DNA of 64,000 nucleotides from Chloroflexota bacterium (GTDB lineage: Bacteria; Chloroflexota; Limnocylindria; Limnocylindrales; CSP1-4): assembly GCA_015478725.1 (NCBI GenBank), contig JADMIG010000007.1, positions 1 to 64,000 on the forward strand. Reading direction: 5' to 3'. Position 1 is the first letter of the stretch. Every line of letters begins with the position of its first letter. Position numbers and translations under genes: made by a program. Below the pieces are notes generated by a model that was not told where the DNA came from, ran no database searches, and was given only the letters and a program-made list of their open reading frames with translations. This document shows positions 15,887-24,882 of this stretch, piece by piece.

Positions 15887-17257
15887 ATGGCCGATCGCCC
15901 AGCCGCCCCGTCCGAGCGGGCTCCGGCCTGCCCGTTCGTCGCATATGAGGATGATCGCGACGAACGGTCGGATCGTCCGGACCGCCGCCATCGCTGCTAT
16001 GCGGAGACTGTCCCCGCCCCGCGCGCCATCGCCCACCAGGAATCGTTCTGCCTCTCCTCGACCTTCCCCACCTGCCCGACATTCCAGGATTGGGCCCGGC
16101 ATGAGGCGGCGAGGCCGCGCACGATGTCGCGGCAGGATCAGCGGGCTGGGGATCGCGAGGACGCTGCGATGGCCGGGCAGGTGGGAGTGATCGCATCCAC
16201 CGAGGCGGCGGGTCCGGACGACGTCCCTGCGGCCGGCCTCGATGTTCCCGACTCGGCGGCGCGCTCGGAGGATTCGCGTCCGTCGGGCACGGCGAGGGAT
16301 TGGGCCGGGCCGCCCCCGTGGCTGAGCGCGCGATCCGCGGCGCGGGGCAGGCCTCCCCTCGACTCGAGGCCGGGAGCGACGTCCGCCGCCGCGGCAGTCC
16401 CCGACGCAGACCCGGACGCGACCCCGGCTCGGGCGCCGGCGGACCCTGCGGCTGGACTCGCTGCCTCGCGGTGGCTCGCCGACGTGCAGCCCGGCGACGA
16501 GGGACTCGATCTCGCGGCCGGTGAACACGGCCGGGCATCGCCGGGCACGTCGTCACCGACCGCTCCCGGCGCGGGGGGCGCCGAGCGGGCGGCTGCACCC
16601 CGCGATCCCATCTGGACGACACCGATCGTTGCCGTCGACGCCGAGCCCCTCGCTGGAGTGCCCCACAGGGACCTCACCGAGCTCGTCTCGAAGACACGAT
16701 CCGGGGGACGACGTGCAGTGCGACCGCCATCGACGCGCCCGATCGTCGGTCAGGCTCGGCCGGTGACGAAACGCCCGCCCGAGGAGGAGGGGCCGAGCTG
16801 GGAGCGACCGCGGCGGTTCGAGGCCTACCCGACGCTGCGGACCCGGGTGGGGATGCCCGCGATCCCACGGATCGCCGTCGCCGCGATCGCGCTCGTCGTG
16901 GCCGCTGTCGTGCTGTTCATGGCCCCGGCGCTCTTCTTCAGCAAGGGCGATCAGGCGGTCGTGGCGACCCCGAGCCCGAGCGTCGCGCCGAGCGTGTCCT
17001 TCGCACCGACCTCGACCCCGGCGCCCACCGAGCTGACGTACGTCATCAAGGCGGGCGACACGCTCGGCCGGATCGCGAGCCACTTCAATGTCACCCAGAC
17101 GCAGCTGCTCCAGGCCAACCCGCAGATCAAGGACCCCAACAGGATCGCCATCGGCCAGGTGATCGTCATCCCTGGCTCCGCGGCCTCCCAGGTCATCGTC
17201 TCGGGGCCCACCGGCCCGAGCGTCGCCCCCGGCGCGTCATCGTCCACCGGTCCCTGA
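15887..17257 (+). CDS. Single-pass membrane protein with extracellular LysM domain
   Basis: A 456-residue protein. The first 75 residues hold four spaced cysteines (ACPFVAYEDDRDE...RHRCYAE...SFCLSSTFPTCPTF) that could bind a metal or cluster. A long Ala/Pro-rich, probably disordered region follows, then a membrane helix at about 325-347 (IAVAAIALVVAAVVLFMAPA), a Ser/Pro linker and a C-terminal LysM domain (YVIKAGDTLGRIASHFNV; QLLQANPQIKDPNRI). LysM binds peptidoglycan or chitin GlcNAc. The Cys-rich end would face the cytoplasm. No enzymatic domain is seen. Probably a sensor or envelope tether. Confidence 0.8.
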   Translation: MADRPAAPSERAPACPFVAYEDDRDERSDRPDRRHRCYAETVPAPRAIAHQESFCLSSTFPTCPTFQDWARHEAARPRTMSRQDQRAGDREDAAMAGQVGVIASTEAAGPDDVPAAGLDVPDSAARSEDSRPSGTARDWAGPPPWLSARSAARGRPPLDSRPGATSAAAAVPDADPDATPARAPADPAAGLAASRWLADVQPGDEGLDLAAGEHGRASPGTSSPTAPGAGGAERAAAPRDPIWTTPIVAVDAEPLAGVPHRDLTELVSKTRSGGRRAVRPPSTRPIVGQARPVTKRPPEEEGPSWERPRRFEAYPTLRTRVGMPAIPRIAVAAIALVVAAVVLFMAPALFFSKGDQAVVATPSPSVAPSVSFAPTSTPAPTELTYVIKAGDTLGRIASHFNVTQTQLLQANPQIKDPNRIAIGQVIVIPGSAASQVIVSGPTGPSVAPGASSSTGP

Positions 17258-17286
17258 GCGGGTCGCGACGATCCGCCGGACCGGCC

Positions 17287-17616
17287 TCAGCGTGGGGCGA
17301 GGTTGATCGCGGTGATCCGACCCGCCTCGACGCGGAAGGTCGCGTCGATGTGCTGCGTCGGCGCTCCCGGTCTGAGAACGAGGATGTCCGCTTCGTACGA
17401 GGTGCCGGTGTCGCGAACCTGACCCGGGATCATCTTGAGGCCCTTGTCACCGCGGATGAACCAGCCGCCGACCCGATCGCGCCCGCGGAGCGTCTGGGCG
17501 CTGTCGCCGACGTGCACGCGCATCTCCGCCATCTCGTCCATGAGCGCGACGGCACCCTCGCGGTCTCCCGCGTTCAGCCGCTCGAAGAAGACGTCCATTG
17601 TCTCGACCGCACCCAT
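17287..17616 (-). CDS. SnoaL/NTF2-like protein
   Basis: A 109-residue single-domain protein with the cone-shaped NTF2-like pattern: helix (MDVFFERLNAGDREGAVALM), then strands MRVHVGD, GGWFIRG, SYEADILVL and HIDATFRVEAGRITAINL. The family contains ketosteroid isomerases, polyketide cyclases and many binding proteins of unknown role; no specific activity can be assigned. TACACT lies 8 nt before the ATG at 17616 and no Shine-Dalgarno is present, so the transcript is probably near-leaderless. Confidence 0.7.
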   Translation of the reverse strand: MGAVETMDVFFERLNAGDREGAVALMDEMAEMRVHVGDSAQTLRGRDRVGGWFIRGDKGLKMIPGQVRDTGTSYEADILVLRPGAPTQHIDATFRVEAGRITAINLAPR

Positions 17617-17624
17617 CGGGTCGG

Positions 17625-17630
17625 AGTGTA
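17625..17630 (-). promoter_or_regulatory. -10 box of the SnoaL-like gene
   Basis: TACACT on the minus strand, 8 nt before the ATG at 17616. Confidence 0.4.
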
Positions 17631-17676
17631 GCCGACGGGCGGCTTGGTGCCTGGAGCGTAGCCCTCCCGCGAACGT

Positions 17677-18099
17677 TCAGCGGAGCCCGGCCACCTTCCG
17701 CCCGAAGTTCGCCATGCCGAGGATCGTCGACACGACGCTCACGACGATCGAGCCGAGCAGGGCCGCGATGAGCGCCTCAGAGCCGAGCGTCGGGGGGAAG
17801 CCGCCGACGGTGAATGGGATGGCGAGGCCGGTCTTGGCGATCCAGGCGACGAGGAGGAAGAGCGCAGCGTTGATGACGAAGGCGAACAGGCCGAGGGTGA
17901 CGAGCGTGATCGGGAACGACAGCGCCCGGACGATCGGCTTGACGTACGTGTTGACGAGGGCGAAGACCAGCGCGACGATCCCGACCTTCACCCAGCCGAT
18001 CCCGAGCGGCCCGAGGATGAGGTGGATGTTCGGGATGATCTTCGCCGCCACGATGAGTGCCACGGCGTTGATGACGATCCGAACGACCCAGTCGATCAT
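17677..18099 (-). CDS. Phage holin family 4 (YvlD-like) membrane protein
   Basis: A 140-residue integral membrane protein with four hydrophobic helices (IVINAVALIVAAKIIP; VKVGIVALVFALVNTY; LVTLGLFAFVINAALFLLVAW; ALIAALLGSIVVSVVSTIL). It matches the Phage_holin_4_2/DUF360 family, which despite its name is a common chromosomal membrane protein of unknown function in non-lysogenic bacteria. GGAGGATCGCC precedes the ATG. No phage genes are nearby, so there is no reason to call it a lysis protein. Confidence 0.8.
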   Translation of the reverse strand: MIDWVVRIVINAVALIVAAKIIPNIHLILGPLGIGWVKVGIVALVFALVNTYVKPIVRALSFPITLVTLGLFAFVINAALFLLVAWIAKTGLAIPFTVGGFPPTLGSEALIAALLGSIVVSVVSTILGMANFGRKVAGLR

Positions 18100-18230
18100 C
18101 GGCGATCCTCCGACTCCGGCCGACGAGGATCGAGCCGAGCGGCTCGACAGCGTCGGATGCGCTCGATGATGATGGCAGACGAGCCTGCAGCCGTCTGCCG
18201 GCCGATGCCACCCTGCCGGGAGGATGTTCC

Positions 18231-20012
18231 GTGACCACCTTCGCCGATCGCGTCGCCGCCTGGCTCGACGAGTTCCTGGCCCTCGACCCCGTGAGCGCCA
18301 CGGCCATCGGCGACCACCGTTCCGACGATCGCTGGCCGGACATGACGGAGGCGGGACGCGCCGCCCGCCTGGCGTTCGCCGATCGATGGCTCGATGAGCT
18401 TGGGGCCATCGACCCCAGCGCCCTCTCGCGGGACGACCTCGCCGACCGAGACGTCCTCGTCGGCGAGCTCGCGGCGATGCGGTTCCGCGATACGGATCTC
18501 CTCGAGGACCGCTGGGATCCGCTCAGCTGGGTCTATCTCCTCGGCGGCGGACTGTTCCCGTTGCTCGCCCGCGGATTCGCACCGCTCGCGGTGCGCTTGA
18601 ACGCTGCCGCCGGTCGGCTCGAGGGGATCGCGGACGTGCTCGCTGCGGCTCGTTCGCAGCTGGTCGGGACCGCCGGGCGGCCGGTCTCGCGCCTGCACAC
18701 GGAGACGGCGATCAGGCAGCTCGCCGGGATCGGTGAACTCGGCGACGAGGCGCTCGCGGCTGCCGAGGGCGCGCCCGACGATCCTGCGGTGGTGGCGATC
18801 GTGCCCAGGATCCGGACCGCGGTCACCGCCGCGCGCGAGGCGCTCGCGGCCTTCGAGACGTACCTCGGCGAGGTCGTCCTGCCACGGGCGGAGGGCGAAG
18901 GTCAGCTCGGTCCATCGCTGTTCGAGGCGAAGCTCCGCCACACCCTGCGGAGCGACCTCGGGGCGACCGAGATCCTCGCCCGCGCGGAACGCGAGGCGGC
19001 GACGGTCCGGGCCGAGATGATCCGCATCGCCCGGACGCTCTGGCCGGCATGGGTCCCGGACCGGCCACTGCCCACGGCGGACAAGGCCGGGAGTGCCGCC
19101 GCCGCGGAGCAGGCGATCGTCCATGGCGTCCTCGACGCCATCGCCATCGAGCATCCCCGGACGGACGAGCTCCTCGACGCCTGCCGCTCGGAACTGACGC
19201 GGATCGAGGCATTCTGCCGGGATCGCGAGATCATCGGGCTCGCGGACGAGCCCCTCCAGATCATGTGGACCCCGGTCTTCCTGCGGGCGTTCGGCGGCGC
19301 GATGCTCGACTCGCCGGGCCCGCTCGACACGGGCGAGAAGGCGTTCTTCTGCATCACCCCGATCCCGGACGACTGGACGGCCGAGCAGGCCGAGAGCCGC
19401 CTTCGCGAGGACAACGATCGACACATCCGGGTCCTCACCATCCACGAAGCGGTGCCCGGGCACTACCTCCAGGGTGTCTACGCCAACCGCTGTCGATCGC
19501 TCCCCCGGACGGCCCTCTGGTCCGGTGTCTTCGCCGAGGGCTGGGCGGTCTACATCACCCAGGTGATGATGGACCTTGGCTACGGGGCCGAGGATCCGGC
19601 CCTCATGCTCGTGCACTGGAAGTTCTACCTGCGGGCGGCGATCAACGCGGTCATCGACGGCCGGATCCATGGTGCCGGCATGACCGAGGACGAGGCGGTC
19701 CGGCTCATGATGGACGACGGCTTCCAGGAGGAGTCGGAGGCCCGCAACAAGTGGCTCCGGGCACGACTTTCCTCGACCCAGCTCTCGACGTACTTCGTCG
19801 GCTCGGTCGAGTTCTGGGAGATCGAACGCGAGGCCCGCCGTCGGGCGGCCGTCGCATCCGGCGATCCACGTGGCGCTGCCTCGGTCCCGGAGCCGCGTGT
19901 GGTCGGCGGCTTCGGTCCGACGCCCGGCTTCCGCTACCGCGAGCACCTCGAGACGGTCATCTCGCACGGCACGCCGCCGCTGCCGATCCTCCGCCGACTC
20001 CTCTTCGACTGA
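18231..20012 (+). CDS. DUF885 family metallopeptidase-like protein
   Basis: A 593-residue, mostly helical cytoplasmic protein of the DUF885 family. Near residue 405 it has IHEAVPGHYLQ, an HExxxGH motif typical of the family and resembling zinc peptidase sites, followed by FAEGWAVYITQVMMDLGYG, which may give the third ligand. Many are annotated as probable carboxypeptidases, but substrates are rarely known. The N-terminal part (FADRVAAWLDEFLALDPVSATAIGDH) is characteristic. GTG at 18231 has GGGAGG 7-8 nt upstream. It is divergent from the holin-like gene. Confidence 0.85.
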   Translation: MTTFADRVAAWLDEFLALDPVSATAIGDHRSDDRWPDMTEAGRAARLAFADRWLDELGAIDPSALSRDDLADRDVLVGELAAMRFRDTDLLEDRWDPLSWVYLLGGGLFPLLARGFAPLAVRLNAAAGRLEGIADVLAAARSQLVGTAGRPVSRLHTETAIRQLAGIGELGDEALAAAEGAPDDPAVVAIVPRIRTAVTAAREALAAFETYLGEVVLPRAEGEGQLGPSLFEAKLRHTLRSDLGATEILARAEREAATVRAEMIRIARTLWPAWVPDRPLPTADKAGSAAAAEQAIVHGVLDAIAIEHPRTDELLDACRSELTRIEAFCRDREIIGLADEPLQIMWTPVFLRAFGGAMLDSPGPLDTGEKAFFCITPIPDDWTAEQAESRLREDNDRHIRVLTIHEAVPGHYLQGVYANRCRSLPRTALWSGVFAEGWAVYITQVMMDLGYGAEDPALMLVHWKFYLRAAINAVIDGRIHGAGMTEDEAVRLMMDDGFQEESEARNKWLRARLSSTQLSTYFVGSVEFWEIEREARRRAAVASGDPRGAASVPEPRVVGGFGPTPGFRYREHLETVISHGTPPLPILRRLLFD

Positions 20013-20028
20013 GGAGTGCCGGGCCGAT

Positions 20029-23000
20029 CTACCGGTCGATCGACAGGTCGGTCCGCCCGGCACGCGGCCGGCGCGGGCGGCGGCGCGTGGGCGGCCGCGC
20101 GGCGAGCGCCGCCTCGACGAGGTCGACCCGATAGCCGCTCGCCGCGGCGGCGCGTTCGATCGCCTCGAGGTCCGCCGTCAGGGTGGCCCGTCCGGAGCGG
20201 CGACCCGGCGCGGGGTTCGCCGCCGACCCGGCCCGGGCGAGAGCTGTCACGAGGGCCACGCCCTCCGCGGTGAGCCAGTCGTGGCCGTCCCACGGATGGA
20301 CGCCGAGACTCGCCGCGAGGTCCGGGTCGCGGAGCCATGTGCGCAGTCGCGTGGCCGGACCGCCGCTCGCCGGCCGTTCTCCCTGCCGGGCGAGCGCGAA
20401 GAGGAGCCATGTGCGGTGGACGGCGGTTCCGGCCAGCGCCCCTTGCCCCATCGCGTCGAGGGCCCGCTCCGCGGCCGGCCCGAGTCGCAGCTCGCTGAAC
20501 CACGCCCGGTTCGTCGCGGACGCATCCACGGCGTCACCGAGCCGTCCGAGCGGCGCGAGGATCGCCCACACGCGAAGCGCTGCGGCGGTCGCCGGGTCGA
20601 CCACACCCGCAGGCCGCGTCGCCGGTCGTCCGCGCCCTGGGCCGCGGGAGAGCCGATCCACCGCCTCCGCCGCCGTCCGGATCGCCGCGACGACCTCGCC
20701 GTCGGTGGCTCCGCCGGCGCTGCCGGTCGCCGCCCGTATGGCGGCCACGAGCGCGGGCGCGCTCTCGATGTGGGCCATCGTCGCAGCCAGGGCGCCGTGG
20801 AGCGGGGCGAGCTCGAGGTCACGAAGGGCGCCGTCGAGCGACGGCGTCCCACTCCCGCCGAGCGACGCGGCGAGGCGGGACCAGCGGCCGTCGAGGTCGT
20901 CGACCACGGTCGCCCAGTCGGCGTACACGCGATAGTCGTAGGCCTCCACGTCGACCGCCAGGCCGTCGCGGACGATGTCGCGCGCCGGCCAGAGGTACTC
21001 GCGACCTGTCCGAAGCTCGCGGGCGCGGATGAACGAGGACGCGAGTCGCCCGTCATCCGGATCGCCGCGCCAGAGGTCGAGACCGTCGGCGAGCGTCCGT
21101 CGCCGGAGCGATCGTTCGCCGCTGGCCGGATCGGCCGCCGAGTAGCCGACGGAGTCGCGGATCCGGCCGCCGATCCGCGCGAACCGGTTGTGGTAGACGA
21201 CGAGCGAGCGCTCGCCGCGCGGACCCAGATTTGAGTACGCGAAGACGTCCTCCCGCACGCTGCCGTCGTCGCCGACGACGTCGTAGAGGAGGAAGTCCTT
21301 CGACCCGGCGAACCATGCCCGGCGGTGGAGGAGCGGGACGATCTCGCGCTCGTAGCGAGCGCTTAGGCCCTCGTCGGCGGGCTCGTCCCAGGCGGCCCGC
21401 CCGAACTCCATCCCGTAGCGCTCGCGGAAGCCCTCGAACTGGCCGTGGCCGAGCATCGGCAGGCCGGGCATCGTGGCCATGAGGGTCGCGACCCCGAAAT
21501 GCTTGTCACCGGTCCCGAACTGCTCGACCGCGGTCTTCTCGTCCGGATTGCTCATGAAGTTGACGAACCGGCCGAGGATCTGCGGGTCGAACTCGAGGGT
21601 CTCCCGGACGACCCGCCGGTACGTCGCGTTGTCCTCGTCGCGGAGGAGATTCATGAACGCGCTGTTGTAGACCCGGTGCATCCCGAGGGTCCGGACGAAG
21701 TAGCCCTCCATGAGCCAGAACGCCTCGGCGAGGAGGAGCGTGCCCGGCGCCTCGGCGGCGACACGGTCCACGACCTCGCGCCAGAACTCGATCGGGATCG
21801 CCGCCTCGAAGTCGCGCTTCGCCATGGCGTGCTCGGCTCGCGACGGGATCGCCCCGTCGCTGCCCGGGAGCGGATGCCAGAGCCGTTCGATGTGCCGTTT
21901 CGCGAGCACCATCGCCGCGTCGAAGCGGATGACCGGAAACTGGCGGGCGACGTGGAGGATGGTCTGGACCACCGCCTCGCGGACATCCGCCCGGAGGAAG
22001 TCGAGCTGCGCGGTGTCGTTCCACGGGAAGCTCGTCCCATCGTTGCCGTGATAGACGTACCGCTCATCACCGGTCCAGCGATCGGCCCGCTTGAAGACGA
22101 CCGCGGCGTCCGAGTCGTCCCAGTAGTGGTCCTCGAGCACGATCGCGACCCGCTCGTCGGAGGACAGGTCGGGGCCGTTGTACGTGTAGGCGGGGAACGG
22201 TGGCCGCGGCACGGACAGGAACCAGTCCGGATGCTCGGCGACCCACCGCGAGTCGATCCCCATGTGGTTCGGGACCATGTCGCTCGCGAGCCGGACGCCG
22301 CGGGCGGCCGCGCGCGCAGCGAGGTCGGCAAGGCCCGTGGGTCCGCCGAGGTCCGCTGCGATGACGTAGTCGTCGAGGGCGTACGCGGAGGCGAGCGCGT
22401 CCGGGTTGCCGCGACGGCGCTTGATCTCGCGCGAGGCCCGGCTCCGCTCCCACAGCCCGATGAGCCAGAGCCCCGTCACGCCGCGCCGGGCGAGCCGGTC
22501 GAGCTCCGCATCCGGGATCGCGGCAAGCGAGCGGATCTCGCGTCCGTACGATCGCGACAGCTGGTCGAGCCAGACGTGGGTGCTCTTCGCGATGAGGACG
22601 AGCTCGGGCATCCACGCCACGTCGTTGCTGAACCGCTCCGGCTCCGGGTCGGGCGCGAGCCCGCCGTCGCGGTCGAGGCCGAGGTGGAGGGCGCCGAGCC
22701 CACCTCCCGGTCCAGGGGTGGCCCACTGACGGCCGAGACCGGCCGCCTCCTCCGCGATGACCCCGAGCCCGACGATGAGCCGGTCGAGCAACCCACGACC
22801 GCGGCCGCCGCCGAGGAGCGCTGCCCAGCGGTCGCGGATGTACGCGAGCTGGCCGGCGAGCGAATGGGGGGCCGCCCCGGCAGGGGCGCGGAGGAGGCTG
22901 ACGAGATCCTCGCCTTCCGGGCCGATCGGCGCGGCGGTCGCGAAGTGGCGGGTCAACGCCGCGACGACGTCGCCGTAGCGGGCTCCCGGCGCGCGCGTGA

Positions 23001-23454
23001 GCGGCCGGTCGTCCACGAGGACCCGGAGATTGCCGAGCGCCGGGTTCGACGCGACGAGCCACGTGAGGAGGAGCTCCCGGATCGCCGCCTCGTCGGGATC
23101 CTCGGGCGGCGGGAAGGTCGCCCGGTGGGCAGCGAGGGTCGCGTCCGTCGGCGGATCGCCGATCTCCGCCCGCACGTCGCGCACGGCCGAGGCGAAGGCG
23201 GTCGGGTCGATCTCATCGAGGTATCGCTCCACGACGACGCGGTGGACCTCGTCGAGGAGGCCAAGGGCGAGGACGTCGCCGGCGACCACGCGCGCGCCGG
23301 GCCGGGCGAGCGCGAATCGATGGGCCACGTCGCGGGCCACGACGGGCTCTGCGAGACGGACCGGCTCCACCTCCCGACCGTCGCCGTCGAGGGCGAGGGT
23401 CGCCCGCGCCGCGGCGGCGAGACGGATCCCGTCGGCGATCGCGGTCCGGGCCAT
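20029..23454 (-). CDS. Large GH13 alpha-amylase family enzyme
   Basis: A 1141-residue glycoside hydrolase with a central GH13 barrel between long family-specific N- and C-terminal regions. Region I is RLASDMVPNHMGID, region II VIRFDAAMVLAKRH with the nucleophile Asp, region III LLLAEAFWLMEGY with the acid/base Glu, and region IV FMSNPDEKTAVEQF with the third Asp. No signal peptide, so it is cytoplasmic. It acts on alpha-glucans; hydrolase, transglucosylase or isomerase cannot be told apart. The ATG overlaps the stop of the upstream GntR gene (TGATG), so it is co-translated with its likely regulator. The last 40 residues are Arg/Ala-rich. Most GH13 enzymes are 450-700 residues, so the extra mass is notable. 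Confidence 0.85.
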   Translation of the reverse strand: MARTAIADGIRLAAAARATLALDGDGREVEPVRLAEPVVARDVAHRFALARPGARVVAGDVLALGLLDEVHRVVVERYLDEIDPTAFASAVRDVRAEIGDPPTDATLAAHRATFPPPEDPDEAAIRELLLTWLVASNPALGNLRVLVDDRPLTRAPGARYGDVVAALTRHFATAAPIGPEGEDLVSLLRAPAGAAPHSLAGQLAYIRDRWAALLGGGRGRGLLDRLIVGLGVIAEEAAGLGRQWATPGPGGGLGALHLGLDRDGGLAPDPEPERFSNDVAWMPELVLIAKSTHVWLDQLSRSYGREIRSLAAIPDAELDRLARRGVTGLWLIGLWERSRASREIKRRRGNPDALASAYALDDYVIAADLGGPTGLADLAARAAARGVRLASDMVPNHMGIDSRWVAEHPDWFLSVPRPPFPAYTYNGPDLSSDERVAIVLEDHYWDDSDAAVVFKRADRWTGDERYVYHGNDGTSFPWNDTAQLDFLRADVREAVVQTILHVARQFPVIRFDAAMVLAKRHIERLWHPLPGSDGAIPSRAEHAMAKRDFEAAIPIEFWREVVDRVAAEAPGTLLLAEAFWLMEGYFVRTLGMHRVYNSAFMNLLRDEDNATYRRVVRETLEFDPQILGRFVNFMSNPDEKTAVEQFGTGDKHFGVATLMATMPGLPMLGHGQFEGFRERYGMEFGRAAWDEPADEGLSARYEREIVPLLHRRAWFAGSKDFLLYDVVGDDGSVREDVFAYSNLGPRGERSLVVYHNRFARIGGRIRDSVGYSAADPASGERSLRRRTLADGLDLWRGDPDDGRLASSFIRARELRTGREYLWPARDIVRDGLAVDVEAYDYRVYADWATVVDDLDGRWSRLAASLGGSGTPSLDGALRDLELAPLHGALAATMAHIESAPALVAAIRAATGSAGGATDGEVVAAIRTAAEAVDRLSRGPGRGRPATRPAGVVDPATAAALRVWAILAPLGRLGDAVDASATNRAWFSELRLGPAAERALDAMGQGALAGTAVHRTWLLFALARQGERPASGGPATRLRTWLRDPDLAASLGVHPWDGHDWLTAEGVALVTALARAGSAANPAPGRRSGRATLTADLEAIERAAAASGYRVDLVEAALAARPPTRRRPRRPRAGRTDLSIDR

Positions 23455-24563
23455 CAGGCGGTGCGCGTCTGGACGGCCGCCGTGCGTTCGGCCTGGGCCC
23501 GTTCGATCGCCCGCCGGAGGAGCTCGAGTCCCGATGGGTCGAACTCGTAGAGCCACTCGCGGATCCGTTCCGGTCGTTCGAATCGCGTGTCGAGGCCGAG
23601 GTTGAGCGCCTCCCGGGAGAGGAGGATGAGATCCGCCTCGCGGTCGATGCGGCTCATGTCGCCGTCCGCCTCCAGGGAGGCCATGACGACGGCGACGCCG
23701 GTGGTGCCGGAGATTGCGAGCGTCTCGCCGATGTTGCTCGCGCCGCGCGCCGAGGCGCAGACGAGGCCGACGGTCGCTCCCGGCGCCAGGGCGGCGATCT
23801 CCTGGACGAGCTCGACGTAGCCCGGCCCCACGAGCATCGCGACCACCGGAACGCGACCGGCGACGAGCGCCTGCGCCTCGTCGGCGTGGAACGTCGTCGT
23901 CGCGACGAGGTCGTAGTGGAAGCGGTCGAGCCGCTCGGAGAGCTCGTCGAGGAGCGTCCCCTCGGCCGCGACCACGTCCGGGAACGCTGCCGCGATCCGT
24001 TCCGCGTCGTACGCGGCATCCGCGTTCGTGCACTCGGCGAAGAGGACGTTGACGTGTGGCCCCGGCCGCTTGCGCTCGGTCGCCGCGCCGAACGTCGCCG
24101 TGGCGACCTCGTCGGCGGTGAAGCCCGCCTGGGCTGCTCGCCGGATCATCTCGGCGACGAGGCCGGCGAGGGCCTCCGCGCCGCGACGCTGCGGCGGTCG
24201 ATCGGCGACGTGGGTCCCCGCTCCGTGGCGGCTCGTCACGTACCCCGCGTCGGCCAGCCGCTTGTATACCGCCCGGATCGTGTTCGGGTTGACCCGGAGG
24301 GCCGCGCCGAGCTCGCGGACCGGGGCGAGACGGGCGCCGGGCAGCAGCCGGCCCGAGTCGATCTGGTAGGCGAGCTGCCAGTAGATCTGGGTGGAGATCG
24401 GGACGTCCGAACCACGCTCGACGTCGAGCGGGCTCGACGTCCGCGTCGCCGGCGAGGCCGCGACGGACGGCGGGGTGGAGTCGACGGACTCAGCCGAGGG
24501 CTCGGGGGGGGCGGGTGGTGACTCGTGTCTTGACACAGTACGCTGGTCCAAGTATCGTTCCAC
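23454..24563 (-). CDS. GntR-type regulator with a ligand-binding-like C-terminal domain
   Basis: A regulator of up to 369 residues. Residues of about 50-120 are a GntR winged helix (PISTQIYWQLAYQIDSGRL; RVNPNTIRAVYKRLADAGYV). The C-terminal 240 residues have alternating strands and helices (VNVLFAECTNADAAY; YDLVATTTFHADEAQ; TVGLVCASARGASNIG) like a periplasmic-binding/LacI-type fold rather than FCD or UTRA. The start is uncertain: the GTG at 24563 lies inside the divergent promoter region, and the first 45 residues are Pro/Ser-rich and low in complexity, so a later GTG may be used. It is fused by TGATG overlap to the GH13 gene, suggesting control of alpha-glucan breakdown. Confidence 0.8.
   Translation of the reverse strand: MERYLDQRTVSRHESPPAPPEPSAESVDSTPPSVAASPATRTSSPLDVERGSDVPISTQIYWQLAYQIDSGRLLPGARLAPVRELGAALRVNPNTIRAVYKRLADAGYVTSRHGAGTHVADRPPQRRGAEALAGLVAEMIRRAAQAGFTADEVATATFGAATERKRPGPHVNVLFAECTNADAAYDAERIAAAFPDVVAAEGTLLDELSERLDRFHYDLVATTTFHADEAQALVAGRVPVVAMLVGPGYVELVQEIAALAPGATVGLVCASARGASNIGETLAISGTTGVAVVMASLEADGDMSRIDREADLILLSREALNLGLDTRFERPERIREWLYEFDPSGLELLRRAIERAQAERTAAVQTRTA
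24530..24558 (+). promoter_or_regulatory. Promoter of the small membrane protein
   Basis: TTGACA (24530-24535), exactly 17 nt, TATCGT (24553-24558). This is the best -35/-10 pair in the window. Transcription would start near 24565 with a leader of about 36 nt. Confidence 0.65.
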
Positions 24564-24567
24564 TTGG
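24548..24567. promoter_or_regulatory. Candidate GntR operator
   Basis: CCAAGT (24548-24553) and ACTTGG (24562-24567) form an inverted repeat with an 8-bp spacer. It overlaps the -10 box of the plus-strand promoter and the first codons of the GntR reading frame, so one bound dimer could control both directions. Confidence 0.5.
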
Positions 24568-24600
24568 CCTAGTCAACTATAGCAACAGGAGGCGTTCCCG

Positions 24601-24738
24601 ATGAACGCGCTCATCATGCTCGTCTTCATCGTCGCAGGTCTCGCCATCCTCGGCGTGGTCGCGGCGACGCTCGGCGTCGACTCGCGCTTCGACTCTCGCG
24701 ACCCGCACGCACCCGCCGATCCGGTCGGACTCTTCTGA
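24601..24738 (+). CDS. 45-residue single-helix membrane protein
   Basis: A small gene with strong support: AGGAGG 7-8 nt before the ATG and a consensus promoter upstream. The product has one hydrophobic helix (LIMLVFIVAGLAILGVVAAT) followed by a short polar tail with DSRFDSRDPH and ends GLF. No known family is recognised. It is divergent from the GntR-GH13 operon and probably under the same operator. The role is unknown; size and topology fit a regulator or subunit of a larger membrane complex. Confidence 0.7.
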   Translation: MNALIMLVFIVAGLAILGVVAATLGVDSRFDSRDPHAPADPVGLF

Positions 24739-24743
24739 TCGGC

Positions 24744-24764
24744 GGACCCGGCCTCGCCGGGTCC
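24744..24764 (+). terminator. Hairpin after the small membrane protein
   Basis: GGACCCGGC (24744-24752), loop CTC, GCCGGGTCC (24756-24764): perfect 9-bp stem 6 nt past the stop. No U-tract. Confidence 0.6.
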
Positions 24765-24811
24765 CTGAACCGACATACCCCGCGCCGCCCACCCGGCCGG
24801 CGCATCCTCTC

Positions 24812-24843
24812 GTCAGCCCGTGGTTCGCAGGCCACGGGCTGAC
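24812..24843 (-). terminator. Hairpin after the GH57 gene
   Basis: GTCAGCCCGTGG (24812-24823), 8-nt loop, CCACGGGCTGAC (24832-24843): perfect 12-bp stem 39 nt beyond the GH57 stop on the minus strand. Confidence 0.6.
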
Positions 24844-24882
24844 GGATTCCCGGGCCATGACGGGGTCGCCCGCCTGGTCGAT

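Noticed and set aside
17677-18099. Phage holin as a sign of prophage
   Set aside because: The family is common in chromosomes without phage; no endolysin, capsid or integrase gene is near.
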